Positions 7,976-15,777 of a DNA stretch of 64,000 nt are shown here, in pieces. The stretch comes from Acidobacteriaceae bacterium (lineage in GTDB: Bacteria; Acidobacteriota; Terriglobia; Terriglobales; Acidobacteriaceae), in contig JASHNW010000066.1 in the NCBI GenBank assembly GCA_030041435.1, positions 1 to 64,000 of the forward strand, given 5' to 3'. Each line of letters opens with the position of its first letter. The stretch's first letter is position 1. The notes under the pieces are model-generated. The model searched no databases. It was not told the DNA's origin and saw only the letters and a program-made list of their open reading frames with translations. The position numbers were made by a program, and so were the translations under genes.

Positions 7976-10261
7976 TCAGTCGCCGGCCACGAGTACACCC
8001 TCCTTCTCCTCGATCGTGGAGGTGCTCCCTGCGATCGGCCGCGCGTAGGAGTGCCCGGTGATGAGCCCAACGACAAAGAGCCCGAGGATCGCCGCTCCGG
8101 CCGCGAACAGCACATCGCCCGGTACCCGCATCCAGCGCAGGAACTGCATCGACGGAGTCTGCAGGAAATCGGCCGAGCGAGCGTACCAGGTGCCCTGCTG
8201 GATCGATGCAATCGCCTGCAAAATGCCGATGGGCAACATGCTGATGACCACCATGAACGTGAGCCCGAGGTTGATCAGCCAGAAGGCCAGCTGCAGCGGG
8301 CGCTCCTTCCACTGCACGCCCGGCCGAATTGCCCGCAGGCAGAAGAGCGTAAGCCCCAGGCCCAGCATGCCGTACACGCCGAACAAGGCCGTGTGTCCAT
8401 GGACCGGGGTGAGGTTCAGGCCCTGCATGTAATAAAGCGCGACCGGCGGGTTGATGAGGAAGCCGAACAATCCCGCGCCGACCATGTTCCAGAAAGAGAC
8501 CGCAACAAAGAAATAGATAGGCCACTTGTAGTTCGCCACCCACGGAGCGCTGCTCCTGCCCCGGGCCAGGCGAATGTTCTCCCAGGCCTCGTAGCCGACG
8601 AGCGTCAGGGGGACGACTTCCAGAGCGCTGAAGACAGCGCCCAGAGCGATGACCGCCGGTGACGATCCTGCGAAGTACAGGTGGTGAAACGTCCCGATGA
8701 TGCCGCCCGACAGAAAGATGGTCGTCGAGAAAAGCACCGTGCGGGTGGCGGAGCGAATCTCCAGCAGGTTGAGCCGTGTGAACAGAAAAGCAATCACCAC
8801 GGTGGCAAATACTTCGAAGAAGCCCTCGACCCAGAGGTGAACCACCCACCAGCGCCAGTATTCGGCGGTGACCAGCTCGCTGCGCTGGCCGTACATGAGT
8901 CCGGCCGCGTAGAAAAGAGGAATCGCGATGCTGGAAATGAGGAACAGCACCATGAGAGGGCGGCTCTCGCTGCTGCGCACCAGCGCAGGCTTGAGAGCGC
9001 GGACCATGAGGAAGAGCCACAGGACCAGTCCCACAAACAGCAGGATCTGCCAGAACCGCCCGAGGTCCACATAGGTGTAGCCCTGATCGCCAAACCAGAA
9101 CCAAAGGTTGCCGAGCTTCTGCTCGATGCCGAACCACTCACCGGCCAGCGACCCGCCCACCACCAGGACCAGTGCGCCGAACAGCACGTTCACGCCCAGC
9201 CGCTGCCCCTTCGGCTCATGCCCGCTCACCGCCGGGCCCACGTAGAGGCCGGTTGCCAGCCACGACGTCGCGATCCAGAAGATCGCAAGCTGGATGTGCC
9301 AGGTGCGCGTGACCGCATAGGGCAGGATCCTGTCGAGATGGATGCCGTAGAACCCGCCGCCCTCCACGCCGTAGTGCGCGGTAAGAGCGCCCATCGCGAT
9401 TTGCACGCCCCACAGCGCCACCACCACAAAGAAGTACTTCATGGTGGCGCGCTGGCTGGGCGTTGCCTTCAGGCTTAGAAACGGATCTTTGCGGGGAAAC
9501 GCCGGGTGAAAATCGGGCTTCTCCTGCGACGCATACCACCAGACGAGGCCGCCGATGCCCGCCAGGAGAAACACGAAGCTGAGGATGCTCCAGAGAATCG
9601 CAGAGGGCGCAGGGCCGTTCGCCACCAGCGCCTCATGCGGCCAGTTGTTTGTATAGGTGATGCTGCTGCGGGGGCGATCCGTGTGCGCGGCCCACGAAGT
9701 CCACCAGAAGAACGCGGCCATTTGCTGCTGCTTCGCCGGATCGGTAAGCGCGCCGGCAGGAATGGCGTATTCCTTCCGTCCCGCGCTGAAGACATCGGCA
9801 TAATACGCGGCAAGCTGGTGGATGGCCGTTGCCGTATCGTCGCTGACAATGATGCGCCGGGCGACGGGGTCGTAGGTGTTCTTCCGCATCTCGCGAATCA
9901 GACGGGCCCTGAGAACCGCCTGCTGGTCGAGGCTGAGAGCGGCAAAGTTTGCCGCCCCTTCGCGCTGCGCCCAGAGGTCGAGCCGGATGAGGGATTCGCG
10001 ATGCAGCCAGTCGGCGGTCCAGTCGGGTGCGACATAGGCGCCATGGCCCCACACGGTGCCGATCTCCTGCCCGCCGATGGACTGCCAGACGTTCTGCCCG
10101 TCGGTGATGGCCGAGCCGGTAAAGAGCAACTGACCGTCCGTGGTGTAGACGTCGGGAAGGGGCGGAGCTTCGCTGATCATCTTCCGCCCCACTCCTCCGA
10201 GAACGGCGAACGATCCAACAATGACGATGGCCAGGGCCACCCAATAACGCTTATAAGACAT
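7976..10261 (-). CDS. norZ: Quinol-dependent nitric oxide reductase, single-subunit (NorZ/qNor type)
   Basis: The 761-residue protein reduces 2 NO to N2O with electrons from quinol, in the inner membrane. The N-terminal region (GQNVWQSIGGQEIGTVWGHG to about residue 215) is the periplasmic NorC-like extension of qNor without a haem-c motif. The rest is the 12-helix NorB core. TRTWHIQLAIFWIATSW and HGHTALFGVYGML carry haem-b ligands. HLWVEGFFEVFATV carries the FeB histidine and the nearby glutamates, and GTFHHLYFAG the other two FeB histidines. A GTGAC-N4-GTCAC type operator sits 90 bp upstream, with a -10-like box exactly 32 bp from its centre. It is divergent from the octahaem cytochrome gene and is the central NO-removing enzyme of the island. 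Confidence 0.93.
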   Translation of the reverse strand: MSYKRYWVALAIVIVGSFAVLGGVGRKMISEAPPLPDVYTTDGQLLFTGSAITDGQNVWQSIGGQEIGTVWGHGAYVAPDWTADWLHRESLIRLDLWAQREGAANFAALSLDQQAVLRARLIREMRKNTYDPVARRIIVSDDTATAIHQLAAYYADVFSAGRKEYAIPAGALTDPAKQQQMAAFFWWTSWAAHTDRPRSSITYTNNWPHEALVANGPAPSAILWSILSFVFLLAGIGGLVWWYASQEKPDFHPAFPRKDPFLSLKATPSQRATMKYFFVVVALWGVQIAMGALTAHYGVEGGGFYGIHLDRILPYAVTRTWHIQLAIFWIATSWLATGLYVGPAVSGHEPKGQRLGVNVLFGALVLVVGGSLAGEWFGIEQKLGNLWFWFGDQGYTYVDLGRFWQILLFVGLVLWLFLMVRALKPALVRSSESRPLMVLFLISSIAIPLFYAAGLMYGQRSELVTAEYWRWWVVHLWVEGFFEVFATVVIAFLFTRLNLLEIRSATRTVLFSTTIFLSGGIIGTFHHLYFAGSSPAVIALGAVFSALEVVPLTLVGYEAWENIRLARGRSSAPWVANYKWPIYFFVAVSFWNMVGAGLFGFLINPPVALYYMQGLNLTPVHGHTALFGVYGMLGLGLTLFCLRAIRPGVQWKERPLQLAFWLINLGLTFMVVISMLPIGILQAIASIQQGTWYARSADFLQTPSMQFLRWMRVPGDVLFAAGAAILGLFVVGLITGHSYARPIAGSTSTIEEKEGVLVAGD

Positions 10262-10316
10262 AGGAATTCCTCTTGAGTAAATGCGCGGTGCTGTGCTGCA
10301 TGCCGGTCATGGAGCC

Positions 10317-10322
10317 AGAGTA
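10317..10322 (-). promoter_or_regulatory. -10-like element of norZ
   Basis: TACTCT on the minus strand keeps the key TA---T positions. Its centre lies exactly 32 bp downstream of the centre of the operator at 10345-10358, the spacing of a class II Crp-activated promoter (site at -41.5). Start of transcription would be near 10310. Confidence 0.5.
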
Positions 10323-10344
10323 GCTGCCGGATTGCGACGATGCA

Positions 10345-10358
10345 GGGACTTATGTCAC
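10345..10358. promoter_or_regulatory. Predicted Crp/Fnr-family operator, norZ proximal
   Basis: GGGAC-TTAT-GTCAC matches the island palindrome GTGAC-N4-GTCAC with one mismatch. It lies 84-97 bp before the norZ ATG and is one of four such sites in the island. Confidence 0.6.
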
Positions 10359-10414
10359 AGGCTGGGAATACAATCCACTTCGGCCATCATGCCGACCACC
10401 GGCGCAATCGAAAA

Positions 10415-10428
10415 GTGATCGATATCAC
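10415..10428. promoter_or_regulatory. Predicted Crp/Fnr-family operator, octahaem-gene proximal
   Basis: GTGA-TCGATA-TCAC fits the CRP-type half-sites GTGA-N6-TCAC exactly. Its centre is 147 bp before the octahaem ATG. On the plus strand, weak -10 candidates lie downstream (TTTCAA at 10451, TCAAAT at 10453). With the site at 10345, it gives two operators in the 307-base divergent gap 10262-10568, which otherwise holds nothing I can identify. Confidence 0.6.
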
Positions 10429-10568
10429 ACGACAGCGGTGGCAGTGGCAATTTCAAATCGGCGCAAGTACCTGCCGGTGACAAAAACCGATTCGAATTGT
10501 TAGAGTGTTTCGATCTTCACACCGCGACCCTGAGACAGAGATTCATCTTTCTTCGGAGGCTGGCTGGC

Positions 10569-11804
10569 ATGTCGTTCCGCTCTGTCTTTGTGGCCGTCGT
10601 GATCGGCTTCGCGCTGATCCTCTCCGCTTTCCTCATCAACCGGGCGCGGCCGCGGGTGGAAACCAGCCAGCCCACCGCGGATTTTGTCCGTGCCTCCGGC
10701 AAATGCGCGGAGTGCCACGCCCGCCTGCAGTATTCCGTCGTGCATGAGTACGAGATGTCGGCGCACGCGCGAAAAGGCGTGAACTGCCTCGACTGCCACC
10801 AGCCTGCTCCAGGGCAGCAGAAGAAGGATCATCACGGCTTCGTGATCGCAACGCACCTGACCGCCGGCAATTGCCGCGCCTGCCACGAGACCATTTATCA
10901 GGAATTTCTGCGCAGCCGGCATGCCGCGCCCGCGTGGGCTGCCATTTACGGCGAACAGGGTCTCACTCCGGAGCAGGTCGCGTTCTCCGAGCAGTACCAG
11001 CCCGGAGGCACCCGGCGGCCGCCGCATCCTTTCGTCAAGGCCGAAGGCGCTTCCGCCATGATCAGCGGGTGCGAGCAGTGCCACTCCATTGGCAAGCCGA
11101 ACGACGACGGCACCATCGGCACCTGCACGGATTGCCACTCGCGCCATACCAGTTCCGTGGAGCTGGCGCGCCTGCCCAGCACCTGCGGGCAGTGCCACAT
11201 GGGCCCCGATCATTCCCAGATGGAGATCTACAACGAGTCGAAGCACGGCGTGATGTTTGCGGCGCAGAGGAACATCCTCAACCTGCAGGCGCCGCCGGAT
11301 ACTCTGACCACGCGGGATATGTTCGTGCCCACCTGCGCCACTTGCCATATGTCCGGCATCGACGGCCTCAAGGTGACCCACGATCCATCCGATCGCCTCT
11401 CGTGGTTCCTGGCGAGCGCCATCTCCACGAAGCGGCCGAATTACTACCGCGCCCAGGCCGCCATGAAACAGGTCTGCGAGCAGTGCCACACGGCAGCCAC
11501 CGTCGACCGCGTTTACGAGCAGGCCGAGCAGGTTATCCTCACCACCAATGCCCGCGTGCAGCACGCGCAGGACATTGTGAACAAGCTGCACGCCGACGGC
11601 TCGCTGCAGGGGCCGCCGTTCTCCAATCCCATCGACTTTCTGTATTTCGACATGTGGCACTACGACGGCCGCACCGCGAAGCATGCCGCCTTTATGGGCG
11701 GAGCCGATTTTGTGCAGTGGCACGGCAACTATCCCATGCTGCAGAAGACCGTCGAGCTGGAGCACATGGCCGCGCAGCTGCGAGGGCAGCATGGAGGGGA
11801 ATAG
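10569..11804 (+). CDS. Octahaem cytochrome c, HAO/ONR-like
   Basis: The 411-residue protein has an N-terminal membrane anchor (residues 5-24) and eight CxxCH haem sites at C46, C73, C102, C168, C186, C206, C256 and C303. The MGPDHSQMEIYNESKHGVMF stretch and the C-terminal DMWHYDGRTAKHAAFMGGADF/VQWHG block are characteristic of hydroxylamine oxidoreductase-like octahaem proteins. In oxidative HAO the D-Y-T-x-W-H-G tyrosine cross-links to the P460 haem (recalled, not aligned here); here that position is Phe381. A reductive role (nitrite, NO or hydroxylamine reduction, as for epsilon-HAO) is therefore more likely. The ATG at 10569 has a GGAGG site; the TTG at 10497 is less likely. The stop overlaps the next gene by 14 bp, so the two are translationally coupled. 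Confidence 0.85.
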   Translation: MSFRSVFVAVVIGFALILSAFLINRARPRVETSQPTADFVRASGKCAECHARLQYSVVHEYEMSAHARKGVNCLDCHQPAPGQQKKDHHGFVIATHLTAGNCRACHETIYQEFLRSRHAAPAWAAIYGEQGLTPEQVAFSEQYQPGGTRRPPHPFVKAEGASAMISGCEQCHSIGKPNDDGTIGTCTDCHSRHTSSVELARLPSTCGQCHMGPDHSQMEIYNESKHGVMFAAQRNILNLQAPPDTLTTRDMFVPTCATCHMSGIDGLKVTHDPSDRLSWFLASAISTKRPNYYRAQAAMKQVCEQCHTAATVDRVYEQAEQVILTTNARVQHAQDIVNKLHADGSLQGPPFSNPIDFLYFDMWHYDGRTAKHAAFMGGADFVQWHGNYPMLQKTVELEHMAAQLRGQHGGE

Positions 11805-12723
11805 CCTGCTCCTGCGCTGCCGCCGCGTCGTCCTCGATCCGCGCCTGCGCTGGGCACACGATCCGCAGCTCTGGCTGGAGCTGTTTGTGACTGCCAATCT
11901 GGCCATCCTCGCCGGAGATATTTACATCGCGCACTCGGTCAATCAGTTCGGCAAGCCGGCGGAATACGTCCCGCTCTATTTCTCCATTGCCGGCGCCGTC
12001 GTCCTCGCCGCCGTCGTCGCTCTGCGCTGGATCGCGGGGATGGTTGCCCCGTGGCGCATCGCGGGCAATATCGTTGCCTGGGCCGCGATCCTGACTGGAC
12101 TGGCCGGCGTGCTCTACCACCTGGATTGCCGGTTTTTTGCGGAGAGGACGCTGAAGAGCATCACCTACGCCGCGCCGTTTGCCGCGCCGCTGTCGTACAC
12201 CGGCCTCGGCTTTCTGCTGCTCATGAACCGCATGGTGCAACCCCGCGGCGCCGACTGGGCGCGCTGGGTCATGTTCCTTGCGCTGGGAGGGTTCTTCGGC
12301 AACTTCGTGCTCTCGCTCACCGACCACGCCTCCAACGGGTTCTTCCTGCGAACCGAGTGGATTCCCGTCGTCTCGTCCGCCTTCGCCGTCGGATTTCTCA
12401 TGGTTCCCCTGATCTCCACGGTCACACGCCGCTTCCTCGACGTGTGCCTGCTGGTTTTGCTCGGCCAGGCGCTGGTCGGTATGCTTGGCTTCTGGTTTCA
12501 CCTGCGCGCGAATCTGGTTGAGCCGGGGCACACCCTGTTTGAGAAACTGGTGAACGGCGCGCCTCCCATGGCTCCGCTGCTGTTCCCGAACCTCGTCGGT
12601 CTGGCGATGATTGGCCTTTGGGCGCTGATTCCGCACCTGCCGGAAGCCGCGCAGGGCCGCTCCTGGCTGGGAGCGACCTGGGTTTGGGCGCATCCCGAAG
12701 AGCCGGCGAGCTCCGCAACCTAA
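11791..12723 (+). CDS. Eight-helix membrane protein coupled to the octahaem cytochrome
   Basis: The 310-residue protein is not a family I recognise. Eight hydrophobic helices can be seen (from LELFVTANLAILAGDIYIAH to LFPNLVGLAMIGLWALIPHL), with short charged loops and several histidines near membrane edges (AHSV, LYHLDC, TDHA, FWFHL). The ATG at 11791 lies inside the end of the cytochrome gene, in another frame, so the products are probably made together and may form a complex. I infer a quinol-oxidising or haem-binding membrane subunit feeding the octahaem protein. Its stop codon overlaps the stop of the NnrS-like gene in the CTAA at 12720-12723. Confidence 0.8.
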   Translation: MEGNSLLLRCRRVVLDPRLRWAHDPQLWLELFVTANLAILAGDIYIAHSVNQFGKPAEYVPLYFSIAGAVVLAAVVALRWIAGMVAPWRIAGNIVAWAAILTGLAGVLYHLDCRFFAERTLKSITYAAPFAAPLSYTGLGFLLLMNRMVQPRGADWARWVMFLALGGFFGNFVLSLTDHASNGFFLRTEWIPVVSSAFAVGFLMVPLISTVTRRFLDVCLLVLLGQALVGMLGFWFHLRANLVEPGHTLFEKLVNGAPPMAPLLFPNLVGLAMIGLWALIPHLPEAAQGRSWLGATWVWAHPEEPASSAT

Positions 12724-14087
12724 GCGGACGCACGCCGTGGCTCGGCAGCGGCGAAGATGCTCGGTTCCAGCGTAAACGTGAGGATGAGCTGTAGCGCGAA
12801 GAGGAGCACGGCGCCGAGTTCAAGGCATCCGGAGAACGGCAGCAGCTTCCACGCAAAGGGCAGAATGCCCTCATAAGCCAGCGGCTCCATGCTGACGCGC
12901 AGCGTGCATCCGGCAAATAACAGCAGGAGCGTTGCAAACATCAGCCGCGGGCTCCGAAGCCCACGCACGCCGGCGAAGTGGGGCAGAATGCGCGGCCCCA
13001 CCGTCATCACCATCATCGCGGCGAAGCCCACCGTTAGCGCGTGGCGCGATCCGCCCCAGATGCCGCCATGCACATCGGACCACGATGCCCAGATACCCAG
13101 CAGCGAGGCCGCGATCGACCATGCATACGCGAGGCGCAGAAAGAAGGGGAAGCTGGGATGGAGGCCGATGGTCTTCGCCGGGCGTTCCGGCACAGGGAAT
13201 ACCCGCATGGCAATAGCGGCCAGAATAGCCGCAGCCGCCAGCAGCGGCGCCATCAGAATCGTTTGGTGCACCATTCCCAGCACCACCCCGATCAGATCCA
13301 CGGCCACGGCAATCTGCAGCAGCCGACCCCGCACCGGCGCCGCGCCGAGAAAGATGGGAAGCCACCGCGCGGAGAATCCCCACACCAACGGCGCCAGGAA
13401 TCCCCAGCCGAGCAGCACCAGAAAGCTCTGATCGAACCGGTGAGGAATTGCGGGTGCGGCGCCGTCGATGGCCAGCCGCACACCCTCGACGAAGTTGATC
13501 GCCAACGCCACCAGCAGCGCAGCGTTGCTGACCAGAACGGATTGCATCCACGGCTCAATGCGCGGTTGTGTGCGCGCCCGGGCTTCGCCTGAGCCAGCAC
13601 CCGCTGTGGGCAGCTTGTGCTGCCGCGCAGCATGGAGAAACAGCAGAATCGCGGCAAACTGCAGCCCTCCGGCAATGGGCAGGACCACACGCCACTGCCA
13701 GAGATAGCCGACAGCGAGCCAGTGCAGCGTCAGCCCTGCGGTCCACAGGCCCCAGCAGGTAATCGGAAGGCGCCCACGGTTGGCGCGCGTGTGCGGCTGC
13801 GAATAGAAGCCGATGCCCAGCACAAAGCTGCCAATCCAGCCGAACACCTGGGAGAAGCCGTGCGCCTGAATCCACGCTGGCGAGATCGCCTGGAGGCCAT
13901 GGTGCGCGCTGATGGCCAGCAGGTTGCTGAATCCCAGCACCGTCCCCGGAAGCACCATGAAGAAGATGCCCGTGCCAATCCAAAAACGTAACAGAAAGCT
14001 CTTCCGGCGCTCGGCAGCGACAACCGCAGCGCGATCGCCCGCAGGGGTTGCAGGGTTGGACAGGGTATCGACGAGAATGGCGGACAT
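12720..14087 (-). CDS. NnrS-like haem-copper membrane protein
   Basis: The 455-residue protein has about 12 membrane helices. The segment GGSRHALTVGFAAMMVMTVGPRILPHFAG matches the conserved H-A-L-T-x-G block of NnrS, and further histidines occur in helices (GFSNLLAISAHHGLQ, LTLHWLAVGYLWQW, GMVHQTILMAPLL). NnrS proteins accompany denitrification and NO-stress genes and help cells under NO; the exact reaction is not settled. Identification rests on the motif, the size and the setting between the octahaem genes and the Crp/Fnr regulator. An operator-like palindrome lies 47-60 bp upstream, but I see no good -10 box next to it. Confidence 0.72.
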   Translation of the reverse strand: MSAILVDTLSNPATPAGDRAAVVAAERRKSFLLRFWIGTGIFFMVLPGTVLGFSNLLAISAHHGLQAISPAWIQAHGFSQVFGWIGSFVLGIGFYSQPHTRANRGRLPITCWGLWTAGLTLHWLAVGYLWQWRVVLPIAGGLQFAAILLFLHAARQHKLPTAGAGSGEARARTQPRIEPWMQSVLVSNAALLVALAINFVEGVRLAIDGAAPAIPHRFDQSFLVLLGWGFLAPLVWGFSARWLPIFLGAAPVRGRLLQIAVAVDLIGVVLGMVHQTILMAPLLAAAAILAAIAMRVFPVPERPAKTIGLHPSFPFFLRLAYAWSIAASLLGIWASWSDVHGGIWGGSRHALTVGFAAMMVMTVGPRILPHFAGVRGLRSPRLMFATLLLLFAGCTLRVSMEPLAYEGILPFAWKLLPFSGCLELGAVLLFALQLILTFTLEPSIFAAAEPRRASA

Positions 14088-14133
14088 GAATCTCTCCTGC
14101 TGCCAGCTTCACGGCAGGAGACGCCCCCGGGCA

Positions 14134-14147
14134 GTGACATTGGTCAC
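14134..14147. promoter_or_regulatory. Predicted Crp/Fnr-family operator, nnrS-like gene
   Basis: GTGAC-ATTG-GTCAC is a perfect GTGAC-N4-GTCAC palindrome in the 78-base gap between the regulator gene and the NnrS-like gene, both on the minus strand. Its centre is 53 bp before the NnrS-like ATG, so activation from -41.5 would leave a very short leader. Confidence 0.65.
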
Positions 14148-14165
14148 GCCCGCTGAAACAAATTT

Positions 14166-14876
14166 TTACGAGCTGCTCTCGAGGATTGCCGTCAGCCCCG
14201 GCATATCGCGCACCACGATGCTGCGCGCCTCCACCTGCAGCAGGCCCTCCGCCTGCAGCCGCATCAGGTTGCGCGAGACCAACTCGCGCACCGTGCCCAG
14301 TTGATGGGCCATCTCCTGGTGCGTCCCCGGCAGGTCGAACTCGATGCCCAGTTCGGACCGCCGGCCTTCTGTCTGCGCCATTCGGACCAGCGCGGCAACC
14401 AGCCTCTGCCGCACTGTGGTGAAGGACAGCTCCTCAATAATGCCCACCAGCCGCCGCAGCCGCGCCCCAACCACGGCGAGCATCTTAAGCGCCACTTCGG
14501 GATGTTCCAGACAAAAACTGCGCAAATCCTGGCGGGAGATGAAGAGAATCTGCGCATCCTCCACCGCGCTCACCGACGCCGGATAGGGACCGCCGTCGAA
14601 GACCGGCAGCTCAGCCACCGATCCTCCCGGGCCCTCCACCGCCAGCACCTGCTCACGCCCGCTCGCGGAGCTCTTGAAGATGCGCAGCCTGCCGCTTTCG
14701 ATGATGTAGAGGCCGTTGCAGGGATCGCCCTCGGAAAATAACAGCTCACCCTGGGAAAACTTCCTGCGTACGAAGCGCGCCGCCAGCAGGTGAACTTCTT
14801 CCGGCGAAAGCTCCGAGAAGAGGGCCACAGCCGCAAGGGCCGTCGAAACATTTCTGGTTTCTGCCATCGCGGGCAT
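14166..14876 (-). CDS. Crp/Fnr-family transcription regulator, probable NO/N-oxide sensor
   Basis: The 236-residue protein has a cyclic-nucleotide-type sensor domain (about residues 15-130: LFSELSPEEVHLLAARF, YIIESGRLRIF, GGSVAELPVFDGGPYPASV), a long dimer helix, and a winged helix (GTHQEMAHQLGTVRELVSRNLMRL is cited by position: 184-207). The recognition helix has R197-E198-x3-R202, the CRP pattern that reads GTGA half-sites, not the Fnr pattern for TTGAT. The Fnr four-cysteine N-terminus is absent (only C53 and C122), so oxygen sensing by a 4Fe-4S cluster is unlikely; haem-based NO sensing as in DNR is possible. A perfect operator lies just upstream and covers its own promoter region, suggesting autoregulation. 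Confidence 0.88.
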   Translation of the reverse strand: MPAMAETRNVSTALAAVALFSELSPEEVHLLAARFVRRKFSQGELLFSEGDPCNGLYIIESGRLRIFKSSASGREQVLAVEGPGGSVAELPVFDGGPYPASVSAVEDAQILFISRQDLRSFCLEHPEVALKMLAVVGARLRRLVGIIEELSFTTVRQRLVAALVRMAQTEGRRSELGIEFDLPGTHQEMAHQLGTVRELVSRNLMRLQAEGLLQVEARSIVVRDMPGLTAILESSS

Positions 14877-14896
14877 TCTAACGAATTTCCCCGGCC

Positions 14897-14912
14897 TGTG
14901 ACTTTAGTCACA
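14897..14912. promoter_or_regulatory. Predicted Crp/Fnr-family operator between regulator and ric
   Basis: TGTGAC-TTTA-GTCACA is a perfect 16-base palindrome matching CRP half-sites TGTGA-N6-TCACA. It lies between the divergent regulator and ric genes, 47-62 bp before the ric ATG. Confidence 0.75.
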
Positions 14913-14933
14913 GCGCACGCGCGGTCGGCCCGT

Positions 14934-14939
14934 TAATTT
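14934..14939 (+). promoter_or_regulatory. -10-like element of ric
   Basis: TAATTT keeps the TA---T core and is centred exactly 32 bp from the centre of the operator at 14897-14912, the same spacing as at norZ. Transcription would start near 14946, only 14 bases before the ATG. Confidence 0.55.
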
Positions 14940-14959
14940 TCGATGCAGGAGAGTTCCTC

Positions 14960-15679
14960 ATGAGCATCGCTGAGACTACCGTTCGCGAAATCGCCCTCGA
15001 AAACCCGGCATCCATTCGCGTCTTTGAGAAATTTGGCATCGACTATTGCTGCGGTGGCCGCAAACCGCTCGCCCAGGCCTGCGCGGAGCGTGCCCTGGAC
15101 CCAACGGCGGTGCTCGCCGCCCTCGAGACCGCCGCAGAGCCACCCGACCACGGCGCAACGGACTGGACCACGGCATCGCTCGAGTCTCTCTGCAACCACA
15201 TCGTCCAGACGCATCATGAATATGTCCGGGCAGCGATCCCTCGCCTCACGGAACTGGCGCGGAAAGTGGTGTCGCGGCACGGAGCCGACCGTTCCGAGCT
15301 GCCCCGCATTCAGCAGCTCATTCACAGCCTCGGCGAAGAGCTTCTGCAGCACCTCGGCAAAGAGGAGAGCATCCTCTTTCCGTACATCGCCAATCTGGAG
15401 CGCAATCTCGCCAGCTGCGGTCCCCGCTCGCTGGGCTGCTTCGGAACGGTGAGGAATCCCATTCACGTCATGATGGCCGAGCACGACGCCGCCGGCGACA
15501 TCCTCGCCCAGATTCGCCAGCTCAGCAACGGCTACACGCCGCCCGTCGGCGCCTGCCCCACCTACTTCGGCTTCTATCAGGCGCTCTCCGACTTCGAGCG
15601 CGACCTGCACCAGCACATTCATCTCGAGAACAACATCCTCTTCCTGCGCGCCATCGAAATGGAAGAGAGCTGCGGCTGA
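14960..15679 (+). CDS. ric: Iron-sulfur cluster repair di-iron protein (RIC/YtfE/ScdA)
   Basis: The 239-residue protein has the ScdA N-terminal domain (TTVREIALENPASIRVFEKF, then DYCCGG with C30 and C31) followed by a hemerythrin-like four-helix domain. Candidate di-iron ligands are the histidines and glutamates in HIVQTHHEYV, HLGKEESILFP, EHDAAGDI and HQHIHLENNILF. Family members repair iron-sulfur clusters damaged by NO or peroxide, and E. coli YtfE also turns over NO. The length is normal (about 220-250). An ideal Crp-type operator and -10 box lie upstream, so it is very likely a target of the divergent regulator. Confidence 0.92.
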   Translation: MSIAETTVREIALENPASIRVFEKFGIDYCCGGRKPLAQACAERALDPTAVLAALETAAEPPDHGATDWTTASLESLCNHIVQTHHEYVRAAIPRLTELARKVVSRHGADRSELPRIQQLIHSLGEELLQHLGKEESILFPYIANLERNLASCGPRSLGCFGTVRNPIHVMMAEHDAAGDILAQIRQLSNGYTPPVGACPTYFGFYQALSDFERDLHQHIHLENNILFLRAIEMEESCG

Positions 15680-15777
15680 TCGGGTTTCCATAGCCGGCAG
15701 CGCAGAACAGAGACATTTGGCGTGTGTCGAGCGCCTGAAACCGTGGAACCGGCCTGTCACCCCATGCGCCGCCCGGA

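Noticed and set aside
10497-10568. Upstream extension of the octahaem cytochrome from a TTG
   Set aside because: It would put 24 residues before the membrane anchor and has no ribosome site; the ATG at 10569 has GGAGG.
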